Assembly (NCBI RefSeq): GCF_048820895.1
Contig: NZ_JBMERQ010000014.1
Coordinates: 1 to 64,000, forward strand
Direction: 5' to 3'
From: Cribrihabitans_A neustonicus
GTDB taxonomy: Bacteria > Pseudomonadota > Alphaproteobacteria > Rhodobacterales > Rhodobacteraceae
Length of the DNA stretch: 64,000 nucleotides
Made by a program: the position numbers and the translations under genes. Below the pieces are notes generated by a model, which was given only the letters and a program-made list of their open reading frames with translations, was not told the DNA's origin and did not search any database. This document shows, one piece after another, positions 42,894-51,387 of the stretch (position 1 is the stretch's first letter; each line of letters begins with the position of its first letter).

Positions 42894-43790
42894 ATGATCG
42901 CCCCGCGCCGCTTTCTCCCCTCTATCCCCTCGCTGCTCGCGCTGGAGGCGGTGGACCGGCTGGGAAGCGCCTCCGCCGCGGCGGAGGATCTGGCGCTGAC
43001 GCAGAGCGCGGTCAGCCGCCAGCTCAAGCAGCTGGAGGCGCAGATGGGGGTGGCCCTGATCGTGCGCGGTGAGATGCGGATGCAGCTGACGCCGGCAGGC
43101 GCTGGTTTCGCCAAGGAAGCGCGCGCAATCCTGTCACGGCTGGCGCAGGCTTCGGTCAAGCTGCGGGCCAATCCGGATGGCGGCAGCCTGAACCTCTCGA
43201 TCCTGCCGTCCTTCGGGCTGCACTGGCTGGCGCCGCGGCTGAAGGATTTCGTCGCCACCCATCCCGGCATCACGGTGAACCTGCAAACCCACAACCTGCC
43301 CTTTGACTTCGGTGCGGGCACCGCGCAGGCCGCGATCCATTACGGCCGGCGCGACTGGCCGGCGGTGGAATACCTGCCGCTTATGCCGAAACACGTGCTG
43401 CCGGTCTGCGCACCGGGGCTGATGGACAAGGCAGCAGTGCGGCCGGATGAGCTGTTGAATTACCCGCTTCTGCATCTGGAAACTCACCCCGATTGCTGGG
43501 AGCAATGGTTCGCGCAGCACGGCGTGCGGGCAGAAAAGCTGCGGGGGATGCTGTTTGACCAGTCTTCCGCCATGACACAGGCAGCGGTGCATGGGCTGGG
43601 CCTTGCGCTGCTGCCAGACTTCCTGGCCGGGAACGAGATCACGCAGGGCAGGCTGGTGCAGGCAATCGAAGGGGAGCCGGTGACCTTGGGCGAATATTTC
43701 CTGGTCTGGCCGCCGGAGCATGCGGCGGATTATCCGCTGATCCAGTTCCGCGAATGGCTTCTGCGACAGATCGCGGCGGAGGCGGTTTGA
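42894..43790 (+). CDS. LysR-family transcriptional regulator (GcvA-like), divergent from amaBA
   Basis: A 298-aa LysR regulator. The N-terminal helix-turn-helix (about 12-70) reads LEAVDRLGSASAAAEDLALTQSAVSRQLKQLEAQMG. The effector domain (about 90-295) has the GcvA-like SLNLSILPSFGLHWLAPRLKDF block and AAIHYGRRDWPAVEYLPLMPKHVLPVC. The start is uncertain between ATG 42894 and 42879; neither has a strong ribosome site. Divergence from amaB suggests it controls that operon. Confidence 0.88.
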   Translation: MIAPRRFLPSIPSLLALEAVDRLGSASAAAEDLALTQSAVSRQLKQLEAQMGVALIVRGEMRMQLTPAGAGFAKEARAILSRLAQASVKLRANPDGGSLNLSILPSFGLHWLAPRLKDFVATHPGITVNLQTHNLPFDFGAGTAQAAIHYGRRDWPAVEYLPLMPKHVLPVCAPGLMDKAAVRPDELLNYPLLHLETHPDCWEQWFAQHGVRAEKLRGMLFDQSSAMTQAAVHGLGLALLPDFLAGNEITQGRLVQAIEGEPVTLGEYFLVWPPEHAADYPLIQFREWLLRQIAAEAV

Positions 43791-43791
43791 A

Positions 43792-44685
43792 GTGCGGCTG
43801 CCGGGACTGATGCATCTACGCTGTTTCGAAAGTGCGGCCCGCCACCAAAGTTTCACCGCCGCGGGAGAGGAGCTTGGGCTCACACAAAGCGCGGTCAGCA
43901 AGAAGGTGAAGGAGCTGGAGGCCGAGCTGGGCTTCACCCTGTTTCAGCGATCGGGCCGCGGTGTGGCGCTGACCGCCGCGGGTCAGGGGCTGGCCACTGA
44001 CTTGGCTCAGGATCTGGCGGGTCTACGGGCCTCGCTGCAGAAGGCCGCCGCAGCCGGTGCAGGGCGCTCGGCCCTGCGGGTGGCGGTTCTGCCGGCCTTT
44101 GCGAACCTCTGGCTGATCCCGCGGCTGCCGGATTTCTTCCGCCGCCACCCGGAGGTGGAGCTGAGCTTCTCGACCCGGCTCGCGCCTTTCGACATCACGC
44201 GGGAGGGTTTTGATCTCGCCATCCACTACGGAATGGACAATTGGCCAGGAACCCATATGGCGCCGCTTTTCGGTGAGGAAGTCGTGCCGGTCTGCGCGCC
44301 GGCGTTTGCCACCGCGCACGGGCTGGAGGCAGTGGCGGACTTGGCGCGCGCGCCGCTCCTGCATCTGGACAGCCGGGGCGAAGCCTGGGCCGAGTGGTTC
44401 GTGCTTGCAGGCCTTTGCTCGGTGCCGCGCTACGACGGGCGCTACTTCGACCAGCATTCGATGGTGATCACCGCCGCCGTGGCAGGGCTGGGCGCAGCGC
44501 TGGTGCCTTACGACATGGCGGCGCGGGAAATTGCATCGGGCGAGCTGAAGCAGCTTCCTGGCCCGGTGCTTGCTTCGCGCAAGCGTTATTTCCTGGTGCG
44601 CCCGCATTGCACGCCTTCGGCAGCAGTGCAGAAGTTTGAAAGCTGGCTGAAAAAACAACTGCGCCGGCCCGCGCCGACCGGTTAA
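43792..44685 (+). CDS. Second LysR-family regulator (GcvA-like), tandem with the first
   Basis: A 297-aa LysR regulator starting with GTG one base after the previous stop, so the two are coupled. The helix-turn-helix reads CFESAARHQSFTAAGEELGLTQSAVSKKVKELEAELG. The effector domain shares the LRVAVLPAFANLWLIPRLPDF and LAIHYGMDNWPGTHMAPLFGEEVVPVC pattern with its neighbour, so they are paralogues. It converges with and overlaps by 4 bases the adenylation-acyltransferase gene. Confidence 0.88.
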   Translation: MRLPGLMHLRCFESAARHQSFTAAGEELGLTQSAVSKKVKELEAELGFTLFQRSGRGVALTAAGQGLATDLAQDLAGLRASLQKAAAAGAGRSALRVAVLPAFANLWLIPRLPDFFRRHPEVELSFSTRLAPFDITREGFDLAIHYGMDNWPGTHMAPLFGEEVVPVCAPAFATAHGLEAVADLARAPLLHLDSRGEAWAEWFVLAGLCSVPRYDGRYFDQHSMVITAAVAGLGAALVPYDMAAREIASGELKQLPGPVLASRKRYFLVRPHCTPSAAVQKFESWLKKQLRRPAPTG

Positions 44686-47231
44686 GCCTCCACTGTTGTG
44701 GAGATCCCGGGGCGGCGGGCGGCCCAGGCTTGCACCAGCTGGCGCTGCAGGGCAGCCGCGGCGAGGCCCAAGGCGATACCGCCAAAGACCGCGAGGGCAT
44801 CGATCACCGGGCCACCGCCCTCGAGGCCCGCCATCGGCATTAAAAGCTCGGGCACGAAACGGTGCAGAAGGTAAATCGGAAAGGCCGCCTGCGCCAGCCG
44901 CATCAGCGGCCGCACCGCCAGCCGCGGCAGCGGCAGCCGGGGGATGAACAGAAGCCCGGCAATCAGCGCCAGCAGCCACATGTATTTGATCCAGCCGCCG
45001 TACCAGTTGCCGCCCAGGTAGGCTGCGGCGGGCATGATCACGCAGGCCGCGCCCAGGACCAGGAGCCGTTGTGTGGAGCGGTTGGCGGTGGTGATGCACC
45101 AGCCGAGAGCGAAAAGGTAAAGCACCCAAGGCACAGTGAACTGCGCCCGCCCGCCGATCTGCCAGAGCTCCGGCACGATCAGCCGCAGCGCGACGGCAAA
45201 GACGAGCAGCAAGAGCCCCGCCCGGAACGCCCCCTGCCGCACCAGCCAGCGCCGCACCGCGGGCACCGCAAAAGGCGCTGCGACCAGAAGGGTCATCTGC
45301 ACATAAGCCTCCACGAACCAGTAGAGGTAGGGCAGCATCAGATGGGTTTCGGGCAGGGTGAAGGCGAAATTTCCGGCCAGGAAGACTGATGCCCAGGGTA
45401 CCTGCTGCCACGCCACCGCATAGGCTGCGGCGATAAGGTAATAGGGCAGCAGCACCGCCGCCACCGGCTTCAGGAAGCCCCTCAGATCGCCGGACTTCAA
45501 CACATCCCAGCGGAAGCCCGCAACGCTCATCCCCATCAGGATGACCATTGCTGCGGCGCCGCCGTAGACCGGCCAGTGGGTCTGGTGTGCGGTCACGACG
45601 GCGAGGATCGCGATCACCCGTGCCACCAGATCGAAGGGCAGGGAGGCGGCCTTCGCGGGACTGGCCCGCTCCAATTCGGCAACCGTCATTTCCTCCCAGC
45701 CCGCAGGCGCGCCGCCGAGGCGTTCGTCCAGCGCCAGCGACAGCTCCACATGGCGCAGGGAGTCGCCGCCGAGGGAGGCAAAACTGTCGTTGCGGCCGAC
45801 ACTCTGCGGGGCAAAGGCGGCTTGGAACGCAGAGAGAACATCCTTCGCCCGCCGCGCCGGGGCGGCTTGCGCTTTCAGCGCGGGGTAGTCCACCTTGCCA
45901 TTGGCGCGCCGCGGCAGCGTTCCGCGCATGGACACGGTGAAATGCTGCGCGCCGATGCCAGTGAGCCGGGCTGCGCGGGCGGCAATGGCCTCCGGAGCCT
46001 GGCCCCGGGCTCCGGCAACGGCGATGGACAGGCCATTGTCGCCGCCCCAGACCGCGGTTTCCAAGCCTTCGGCAGCCAGCGCGCGCTCCAATGCGTCGTG
46101 GCCGATGCGCAGGCCAGCAATCTTGGACATCCGGGAGAGCCGGCCGGTGATGTAATAGAGCCCGTCCGCATCGCGCCGGGCGAGGTCGCCGGTGGCCAGC
46201 TCCGCTAGTTCCGGGCCTCGGTTCAGATCAGCAGCCCTCTCGGCGTAGCCCATCATCACATTCGGACCGCGGTAGATCAGCTCGCCTTCGCCTTCGGGCG
46301 TGGTGATTTCATACCCCGCGGCATCGCGCAGCAGCAGGCGGCCTCCGGGAATGGCGCGTCCCGCGGCGCCGGGCGCTTCGAGAGCCAGTTCCGGCGGCAG
46401 GTAGCTGATGCGGGCGGTGGCCTCGGTCTGGCCGTACATTGCGAAGAAACGGCCGCCGCGGCTATTCATCCGGGCGGCCCAAGCGCGCACCTGCTCCGGA
46501 GCCATCGCGCCGCCCGCAACCGTCAGTGTATCCAGCTTCTCTGGCAAAGTTTCCGCCAATCCTGCGCTCTCCAGCAGTTTGAAGTGATGCGGCACGCCCG
46601 CAAGGCTGGTTGCGCCCGAGGCGTCAAGTGCGGCGGCAAACCCCGGCTCAAGCACCGAACCGGGAGCCAGCCACAGGCTCGCGCCGGCGGCCAGATGCGT
46701 GTGCAAAACCGAAAGCCCGTAAGAATAATGCAGTGGCAGGATCACCGCGGCGCGGTCGCCGGGAGTGAGGCCGAGGTATTGCGCGATGGCGCGGGCGTTG
46801 GCCTCGACCGCCGCCGCAGAGAGCCGTACGCCGCGGCCGTGGCCGGTGCTGCCCGAGGTTTGCAGCAGGAGCGTCAGGTCCGGATGCAGGCTGGCGGCTT
46901 CATGCGCGTAGGACTTCACCTGCCAGCGTCCGGCCTCGCAACAGAAGCTCGCGGCCGGGCGGAAGCGTTCTGCCAGCCGGGCGGCGGTTTCGGCGTCGCC
47001 GCCGGGCAGGGGCATCACCGCATGGCCTGCGGACAGTGCGCCGATATAAGCAATGATCGCCTCCGGCTCGGCGGCCGTTTCCACTGCAATCAGACAGCGG
47101 TCCTGCGGCAGGTGGCGGGCGAACTGGCCCGCAGCCTCTGCAAGGCCGACATAAGACAGAGTTTCGCCGGCGGCGGTGATCAGGCAGGGGCGGGCGCCAA
47201 ACGCGCTCAATTCGGCTAGGTCGAAAAACAT
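44682..47231 (-). CDS. Fusion of AMP-binding adenylation domain, acyl/peptidyl carrier domain and acyltransferase-3-like membrane domain
   Basis: An 849-aa single-chain system. The adenylation domain (about 1-465) has TSGSTG at 125-130, YGQTE at 266-270, GDLARRDADG near 348, and the A10 lysine in LPRRANGKVDYPAL. The carrier domain (about 470-525) has the phosphopantetheine serine S491 in LGGDSL. The C-terminal part (about 530-849) has eight or more hydrophobic helices and the R-X10-H signature of acyltransferase-3 proteins (R538, H549). It could activate an acyl group, load it on its own carrier and transfer it to an exported or surface acceptor; the substrates are unknown. ATG at 47231 has AAGGAG 6 nt upstream; upstream frame to 47774 is spurious. 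Confidence 0.85.
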   Translation of the reverse strand: MFFDLAELSAFGARPCLITAAGETLSYVGLAEAAGQFARHLPQDRCLIAVETAAEPEAIIAYIGALSAGHAVMPLPGGDAETAARLAERFRPAASFCCEAGRWQVKSYAHEAASLHPDLTLLLQTSGSTGHGRGVRLSAAAVEANARAIAQYLGLTPGDRAAVILPLHYSYGLSVLHTHLAAGASLWLAPGSVLEPGFAAALDASGATSLAGVPHHFKLLESAGLAETLPEKLDTLTVAGGAMAPEQVRAWAARMNSRGGRFFAMYGQTEATARISYLPPELALEAPGAAGRAIPGGRLLLRDAAGYEITTPEGEGELIYRGPNVMMGYAERAADLNRGPELAELATGDLARRDADGLYYITGRLSRMSKIAGLRIGHDALERALAAEGLETAVWGGDNGLSIAVAGARGQAPEAIAARAARLTGIGAQHFTVSMRGTLPRRANGKVDYPALKAQAAPARRAKDVLSAFQAAFAPQSVGRNDSFASLGGDSLRHVELSLALDERLGGAPAGWEEMTVAELERASPAKAASLPFDLVARVIAILAVVTAHQTHWPVYGGAAAMVILMGMSVAGFRWDVLKSGDLRGFLKPVAAVLLPYYLIAAAYAVAWQQVPWASVFLAGNFAFTLPETHLMLPYLYWFVEAYVQMTLLVAAPFAVPAVRRWLVRQGAFRAGLLLLVFAVALRLIVPELWQIGGRAQFTVPWVLYLFALGWCITTANRSTQRLLVLGAACVIMPAAAYLGGNWYGGWIKYMWLLALIAGLLFIPRLPLPRLAVRPLMRLAQAAFPIYLLHRFVPELLMPMAGLEGGGPVIDALAVFGGIALGLAAAALQRQLVQAWAARRPGISTTVEA

Positions 47232-47465
47232 CGGCAACTCCTTCGAGGGCGCCGCGTAAAATTGTTTAGTTCTTTTGTCAATTATATTCCCGTCCCTGGC
47301 ACGTATCTCACGCCGCCACAGCGGCAATCGGTGGGAAAAGGCAGCCGACAGAAGGCCGGGCGCGTCCGCTATTGCATCGGCCATACCCTCCTCCACCGGC
47401 AAGCCGGGAACCTTCCAGCGCAGGAAGGGCGTTGGAATAGAAGGCAATATTGTCAGGAGATGCTT

Positions 47466-48311
47466 ATGAGTTATGCCCGGTTTGCGGCGATGATTCTGAC
47501 TTCCGTCATCGTCATGTTCATTCTCATGTATTTGAACACATACGCGTGGGAGCACCTCTTCTTCAGCGAAACCCGCGCCTATATGGCGGTGCTGATGGGC
47601 GCCGCGATGGCGTTCATTATGCTGGCCTACATGGCGGCGATGTATTCCAGCCGCGCCATCAATATCGCCATCTTCGCTGGCAGCGCGGTGGTCTTCGCGG
47701 TTTCTCTCTGGCTGGTTCGCAGTCAGGCCACAGTGGGTGGTGAAAGTTACATGCGGGCGATGATTCCGCACCATTCCATCGCGGTAATGACATCAGAGCG
47801 GGCCGGAATCCGCGATGCCCGCGTGAAGAAGATGGCGGACGGAATCATCGCCGCGCAGCAGAAAGAAATCGCCGAAATGCGCGCCCTGATCGCCGATCTC
47901 GAGGCCGGCAACGTGGTGACCGCCGTATATGAGGACCCGGCACCGCGTCCGGGCACGGTGGAAGAGGCGCTGGCAAACACCCTGCTGGCGGATCTCGACC
48001 CTGCTCCGCTGACAGAAAGCGAGGCGCGCCAGGTGCTGCAGGGCGAGCCTTTCTGCACTTTCCGCCGCACCGCGGCTGCTGAACCGATCCTCTGGGCATC
48101 TGAAGGCGGCACGGCGGCCGCCGCCAAGCTCAATGGTGTGATCCTGCAGCTTGAACCCGGCGGGCAGCAGGGCAAGTTTGCCGCTGATGGGATGAGCATG
48201 ACGGTTCAGTTGCTCGAGGATCCCGATTGGCGCGCTGACAGCGAATTGACCTTCGTTCTTGAGCCTGGCCCCACCGCCAGCTACCGCGGTTTCTGGAGTT
48301 GCGACGGGTGA
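47466..48311 (+). CDS. Membrane DUF305 protein with extra C-terminal domain, next to copper genes
   Basis: A 281-aa protein. Three hydrophobic helices (about 5-25, 38-58, 64-83) come before the DUF305 motif MIPHHSIAVMTSERAGI and the helix MADGIIAAQQKEIAEMRALI. About 120 further residues follow with no family that I recognise; they contain EPFCTFRRT and end in GFWSCDG, so one cysteine is near each end. DUF305 proteins often accompany copper resistance genes, as here upstream of copA. ATG at 47466 has AGGAG 6 nt upstream. Confidence 0.8.
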   Translation: MSYARFAAMILTSVIVMFILMYLNTYAWEHLFFSETRAYMAVLMGAAMAFIMLAYMAAMYSSRAINIAIFAGSAVVFAVSLWLVRSQATVGGESYMRAMIPHHSIAVMTSERAGIRDARVKKMADGIIAAQQKEIAEMRALIADLEAGNVVTAVYEDPAPRPGTVEEALANTLLADLDPAPLTESEARQVLQGEPFCTFRRTAAAEPILWASEGGTAAAAKLNGVILQLEPGGQQGKFAADGMSMTVQLLEDPDWRADSELTFVLEPGPTASYRGFWSCDG

Positions 48312-48370
48312 GGCAAGGCCTGGCTGGGCGGAGGAGGGCCATGTTTTTTCGCGGGAGGGGTTGAAGCCCG

Positions 48371-48401
48371 TTGACCTTCCAGTCACTGGAAGCCCTATAT
48401 C
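48371..48401 (+). promoter_or_regulatory. CueR-type (MerR-family) promoter of copA
   Basis: TTGACC, a 19-base spacer, then TATATC. The spacer carries CTTCCAGTCACTGGAAG, an inverted repeat across the region between the elements. The long 19-bp spacing and dyad are hallmarks of promoters activated by MerR-family proteins, and cueR is in the same operon. It lies 29 bases before the copA ATG and sets that start. Confidence 0.82.
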
Positions 48402-48429
48402 CGACTCAGGTTCAGACAAGGGTGATGTC

Positions 48430-50946
48430 ATGGCAGAAAATGGGACTCTCCGGTTTCAGGTCGGGGGTATGAGCTGCGCCTCATGTGCGGGTCGCGTGGA
48501 GCGGGCGCTCAAGGCTGTGCCGGAGGTGCGCGAAGCGGCGGTCAATCTGGCGGGTGAAACCGTGCAGGTGAGCCACGATGGCGCGGCTACGGCGGCGCAG
48601 CTTGCTGCCGTTCTCGCGGAGGCCGGATATCCGGTTGCGGATGCCAGCGTGAAACTGGAGATCCGCAACATGAGCTGCGCTTCTTGCGTGGGCCGGGTCG
48701 AGCGCGCGCTGGCAGCGGGCGCCGGGGTCCTGGAAGCTTCGGTGAACCTCGCGGATGAGAGCGCCACCGTGCGCTACGCCGCGGGCCTTGCCACCCCGCA
48801 GGAGATCGCTGCGCTGGCGACCGAGGCGGGCTATCCGGCTGAGGTCAGGTCGGAGACGGCAGCCCCGGGTGCTGCGGCGGACCGCAAGGCGGAGGAGACG
48901 CGCGAGCTCGCCCGGCGCACGCTGGTCGCGGCGGTTCTGGCGCTTCCGGTCTTTGTGCTTGAAATGGGCAGCCACGTGATTCCGGGCATGCATATGCTGG
49001 TGGCGCAGACAATCGGCACGCAGACGAGTCATATCCTGCAATTCCTGCTGACGTCGCTGGTCCTCTTTGGCCCCGGGTTGCAGTTCTACACCCGCGGCTT
49101 CCCGGCGCTTTTTAAGGGGGCGCCGGACATGAACTCGCTGGTAGCGCTTGGCACATCGGCGGCCTATGGCTTTTCGCTGGTCTCGACCTTCGCGCCGGGC
49201 GTGCTGCCCGAAGGCACGGCCAACGTCTATTTCGAGGCCGCGGCCGTTATCGTTGTGCTGATCCTGCTGGGCCGGATGCTGGAGGCCCGTGCCAAGGGCC
49301 GCACCGGCGCGGCGATTCGCAAGCTGGCCGGGCTGCGTGCCAAGACCGCCCGGGTGGAGCGGGACGGACAGATTCAGGATCGCCCGGTCGATGAAATCGT
49401 GGCGGGCGACATCATCCATGTCCGCCCGGGCGAGAAGATCGCCACTGACGGCGTGGTGCTGAGCGGCGGCTCCTACGTGGATGAGAGCATGATCACCGGC
49501 GAACCGGTGCCGGTGCAGAAAAGCGAAGGAGCGCAGGTGGTTGGCGCAACCGTCAACGGCACCGGCGCGCTTATAGTACGGGCCGAGAAGGTGGGCAGCG
49601 ACACGATGCTCGCGCAGATCATCCGCATGGTCGAGGAGGCTCAGGGCGCGAAGCTGCCAATTCAGTCTCTGGTGGACCGCATTACCGCCTGGTTCGTGCC
49701 CGCGGTTATGGCGGTTGCGGCGCTGACGGTGCTGCTTTGGGTGCTGTTCGGGCCGGAGCCGGCGCTGAGCCTTGCGCTGATTGCCGGGGTGGCGGTGCTG
49801 ATCATCGCTTGTCCGTGCGCAATGGGCCTGGCCACGCCGACCTCGATCATGGTGGGCACTGGCCGCGCGGCGGAGATGGGTGTGCTCTTCCGCAAGGGCG
49901 ATGCGCTGCAGCAGCTTCAGGAAAGCGCCGTGGTGGCTTTTGACAAGACCGGGACGCTGACCGCGGGCAAGCCTGCCCTGACCGATCTCATCGCCGCGGC
50001 GGACCGCTCCGAAGAGGAGGTGCTGCGCGTGGTTGCGGCGGTGGAGAGCCGCTCGGAGCACCCTATTGCCCGCGCCATCGTGGAAGCCGCCGGGAGCCGC
50101 GGGATCGATTTGCCCGAGGTGGAGGATTTCGACTCGATTACCGGATACGGGGTACGGGCTACTGTGGAAGGCAGGAGGCTGCTGGTTGGCGCCGACAGGC
50201 TGATGGCACGCGAAGGTATCGAGCTTGGCAGGCTGGCAGAGCAGGGTGCCAGCTTGGCCGGACAGGGGCGGACGCCGCTTTATGCGGCCATTGATGGCAC
50301 GGTTGCCGCGGTTATCGCCGTTGCCGATCCGGTTAAACCCGCGACGCCGGGCGCGATCAAGGCGCTGCACGATCTGGGGTTGAAGGTCGCGATGATCACC
50401 GGCGACAACGCCGCGACGGCCCGCGCCATTGCCGACAAGCTGGGCATCGACCACGTGGTGGCCGAGGTGCTGCCCGAGGGCAAGGTCGCCGCGCTGGAGG
50501 AACTTCGCGCCGGCGGCGGCAAATTGGCCTTTGTCGGAGACGGCATCAACGACGCGCCCGCGCTCGCGGCCGCGGACGTGGGGATTGCCATCGGAACCGG
50601 CACAGATGTGGCGATCGAGACCGCGGATGTGGTGCTGATGTCGGGCGAGTTGAGCGGCGTGGTCAACGCCATCCACGTCAGCCAGCGCAGCATGCGCAAC
50701 ATCCGGGAGAACCTGTTCTGGGCCTTCGGCTACAATGTTTTGCTGATCCCGGTCGCGGCCGGCGCGCTCTACCCCTTTGGCGGACAGCTGCTGTCGCCGG
50801 TACTGGCCGCAGGCGCGATGGCGCTTTCCAGCGTTTTCGTCCTGAGCAACGCACTGCGGCTGCGCTGGATGCGTCCTGTCTTGGCCCGGCCCGAGACGGA
50901 GAATGCGGCCCGCCAGGCGGGCTTGCGCCCAAGCCCCGCTGAATAA
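48430..50946 (+). CDS. copA: Copper-translocating P1B-type ATPase
   Basis: Exports Cu(I) from the cytoplasm. The 838-aa protein has two N-terminal heavy-metal-associated domains with GMSCASC and NMSCASC. Membrane helices follow from about residue 160, then the actuator motif TGEP, the transport motif CPC in IIACPCAMGLATP, the phosphorylation motif DKTGTLTAGKP, the HP motif in SEHPIARAI, and the ATP-site GDGINDAP. ATG at 48430 follows the MerR-type promoter; the earlier in-frame start at 48259 lies in the DUF305 gene. Confidence 0.95.
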   Translation: MAENGTLRFQVGGMSCASCAGRVERALKAVPEVREAAVNLAGETVQVSHDGAATAAQLAAVLAEAGYPVADASVKLEIRNMSCASCVGRVERALAAGAGVLEASVNLADESATVRYAAGLATPQEIAALATEAGYPAEVRSETAAPGAAADRKAEETRELARRTLVAAVLALPVFVLEMGSHVIPGMHMLVAQTIGTQTSHILQFLLTSLVLFGPGLQFYTRGFPALFKGAPDMNSLVALGTSAAYGFSLVSTFAPGVLPEGTANVYFEAAAVIVVLILLGRMLEARAKGRTGAAIRKLAGLRAKTARVERDGQIQDRPVDEIVAGDIIHVRPGEKIATDGVVLSGGSYVDESMITGEPVPVQKSEGAQVVGATVNGTGALIVRAEKVGSDTMLAQIIRMVEEAQGAKLPIQSLVDRITAWFVPAVMAVAALTVLLWVLFGPEPALSLALIAGVAVLIIACPCAMGLATPTSIMVGTGRAAEMGVLFRKGDALQQLQESAVVAFDKTGTLTAGKPALTDLIAAADRSEEEVLRVVAAVESRSEHPIARAIVEAAGSRGIDLPEVEDFDSITGYGVRATVEGRRLLVGADRLMAREGIELGRLAEQGASLAGQGRTPLYAAIDGTVAAVIAVADPVKPATPGAIKALHDLGLKVAMITGDNAATARAIADKLGIDHVVAEVLPEGKVAALEELRAGGGKLAFVGDGINDAPALAAADVGIAIGTGTDVAIETADVVLMSGELSGVVNAIHVSQRSMRNIRENLFWAFGYNVLLIPVAAGALYPFGGQLLSPVLAAGAMALSSVFVLSNALRLRWMRPVLARPETENAARQAGLRPSPAE

Positions 50947-50967
50947 GCCGCAGGAAAGGAGAGAGCA

Positions 50968-51369
50968 ATGAATATTGGTGACGTGTCCAAACGGTCCGGG
51001 CTGCCGGCCAAGACCATCCGCTACTACGAGGACATCGGTTTCATCCGGCCCCGCCGCGGCACTAACGGCTACCGGGCCTTCGACGAGAAGGAGCTGCACC
51101 GGCTGGTCTTCATCGGCCGTGCACGGTCGCTCGGCTTTTCCATCGAGGACTGCCGCCACCTGCTGGCACTTTACGACGACAAGACCCGTGCCAGTGCCGA
51201 TGTGAAGCAGGTGGCGGAGCAGACACTGGAGGAGATCGACGCCAAGATCGCAGGGCTCAAGGAAATGCGCGCGACGCTGGCCTCTCTGGTTGAGAAATGC
51301 GCAGGCGACGAGCGGCCCGATTGCCCGATCCTGGAGATACTCACAGTGTCGCCGCGCTTGAGCAGCTGA
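50968..51369 (+). CDS. cueR: Copper-responsive MerR-family activator
   Basis: A 133-aa regulator. The helix-turn-helix is MNIGDVSKRSGLPAKTIRYYEDIGFIRPRR, the dimerisation helix DVKQVAEQTLEEIDAKIAGLKEM, and the C-terminal metal loop has CAGDERPDCPI, the two-cysteine form that CueR uses for Cu(I)/Ag(I). It lies 21 bases after copA with AGGAAAGGAGAG upstream. Confidence 0.92.
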   Translation: MNIGDVSKRSGLPAKTIRYYEDIGFIRPRRGTNGYRAFDEKELHRLVFIGRARSLGFSIEDCRHLLALYDDKTRASADVKQVAEQTLEEIDAKIAGLKEMRATLASLVEKCAGDERPDCPILEILTVSPRLSS

Positions 51370-51387
51370 CCGGGGCGCGGGCGGTCT

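Noticed and set aside
47232..47774. N-terminal extension of the adenylation-acyltransferase gene to 1030 aa
   Set aside because: The extension crosses the divergent DUF305 gene, has no domain, and a strong AAGGAG site precedes ATG 47231.
48481..51159. An 892-codon open frame on the minus strand across copA and cueR
   Set aside because: Shadow of copA; no domains, and copA has all P-type ATPase motifs and its own promoter.
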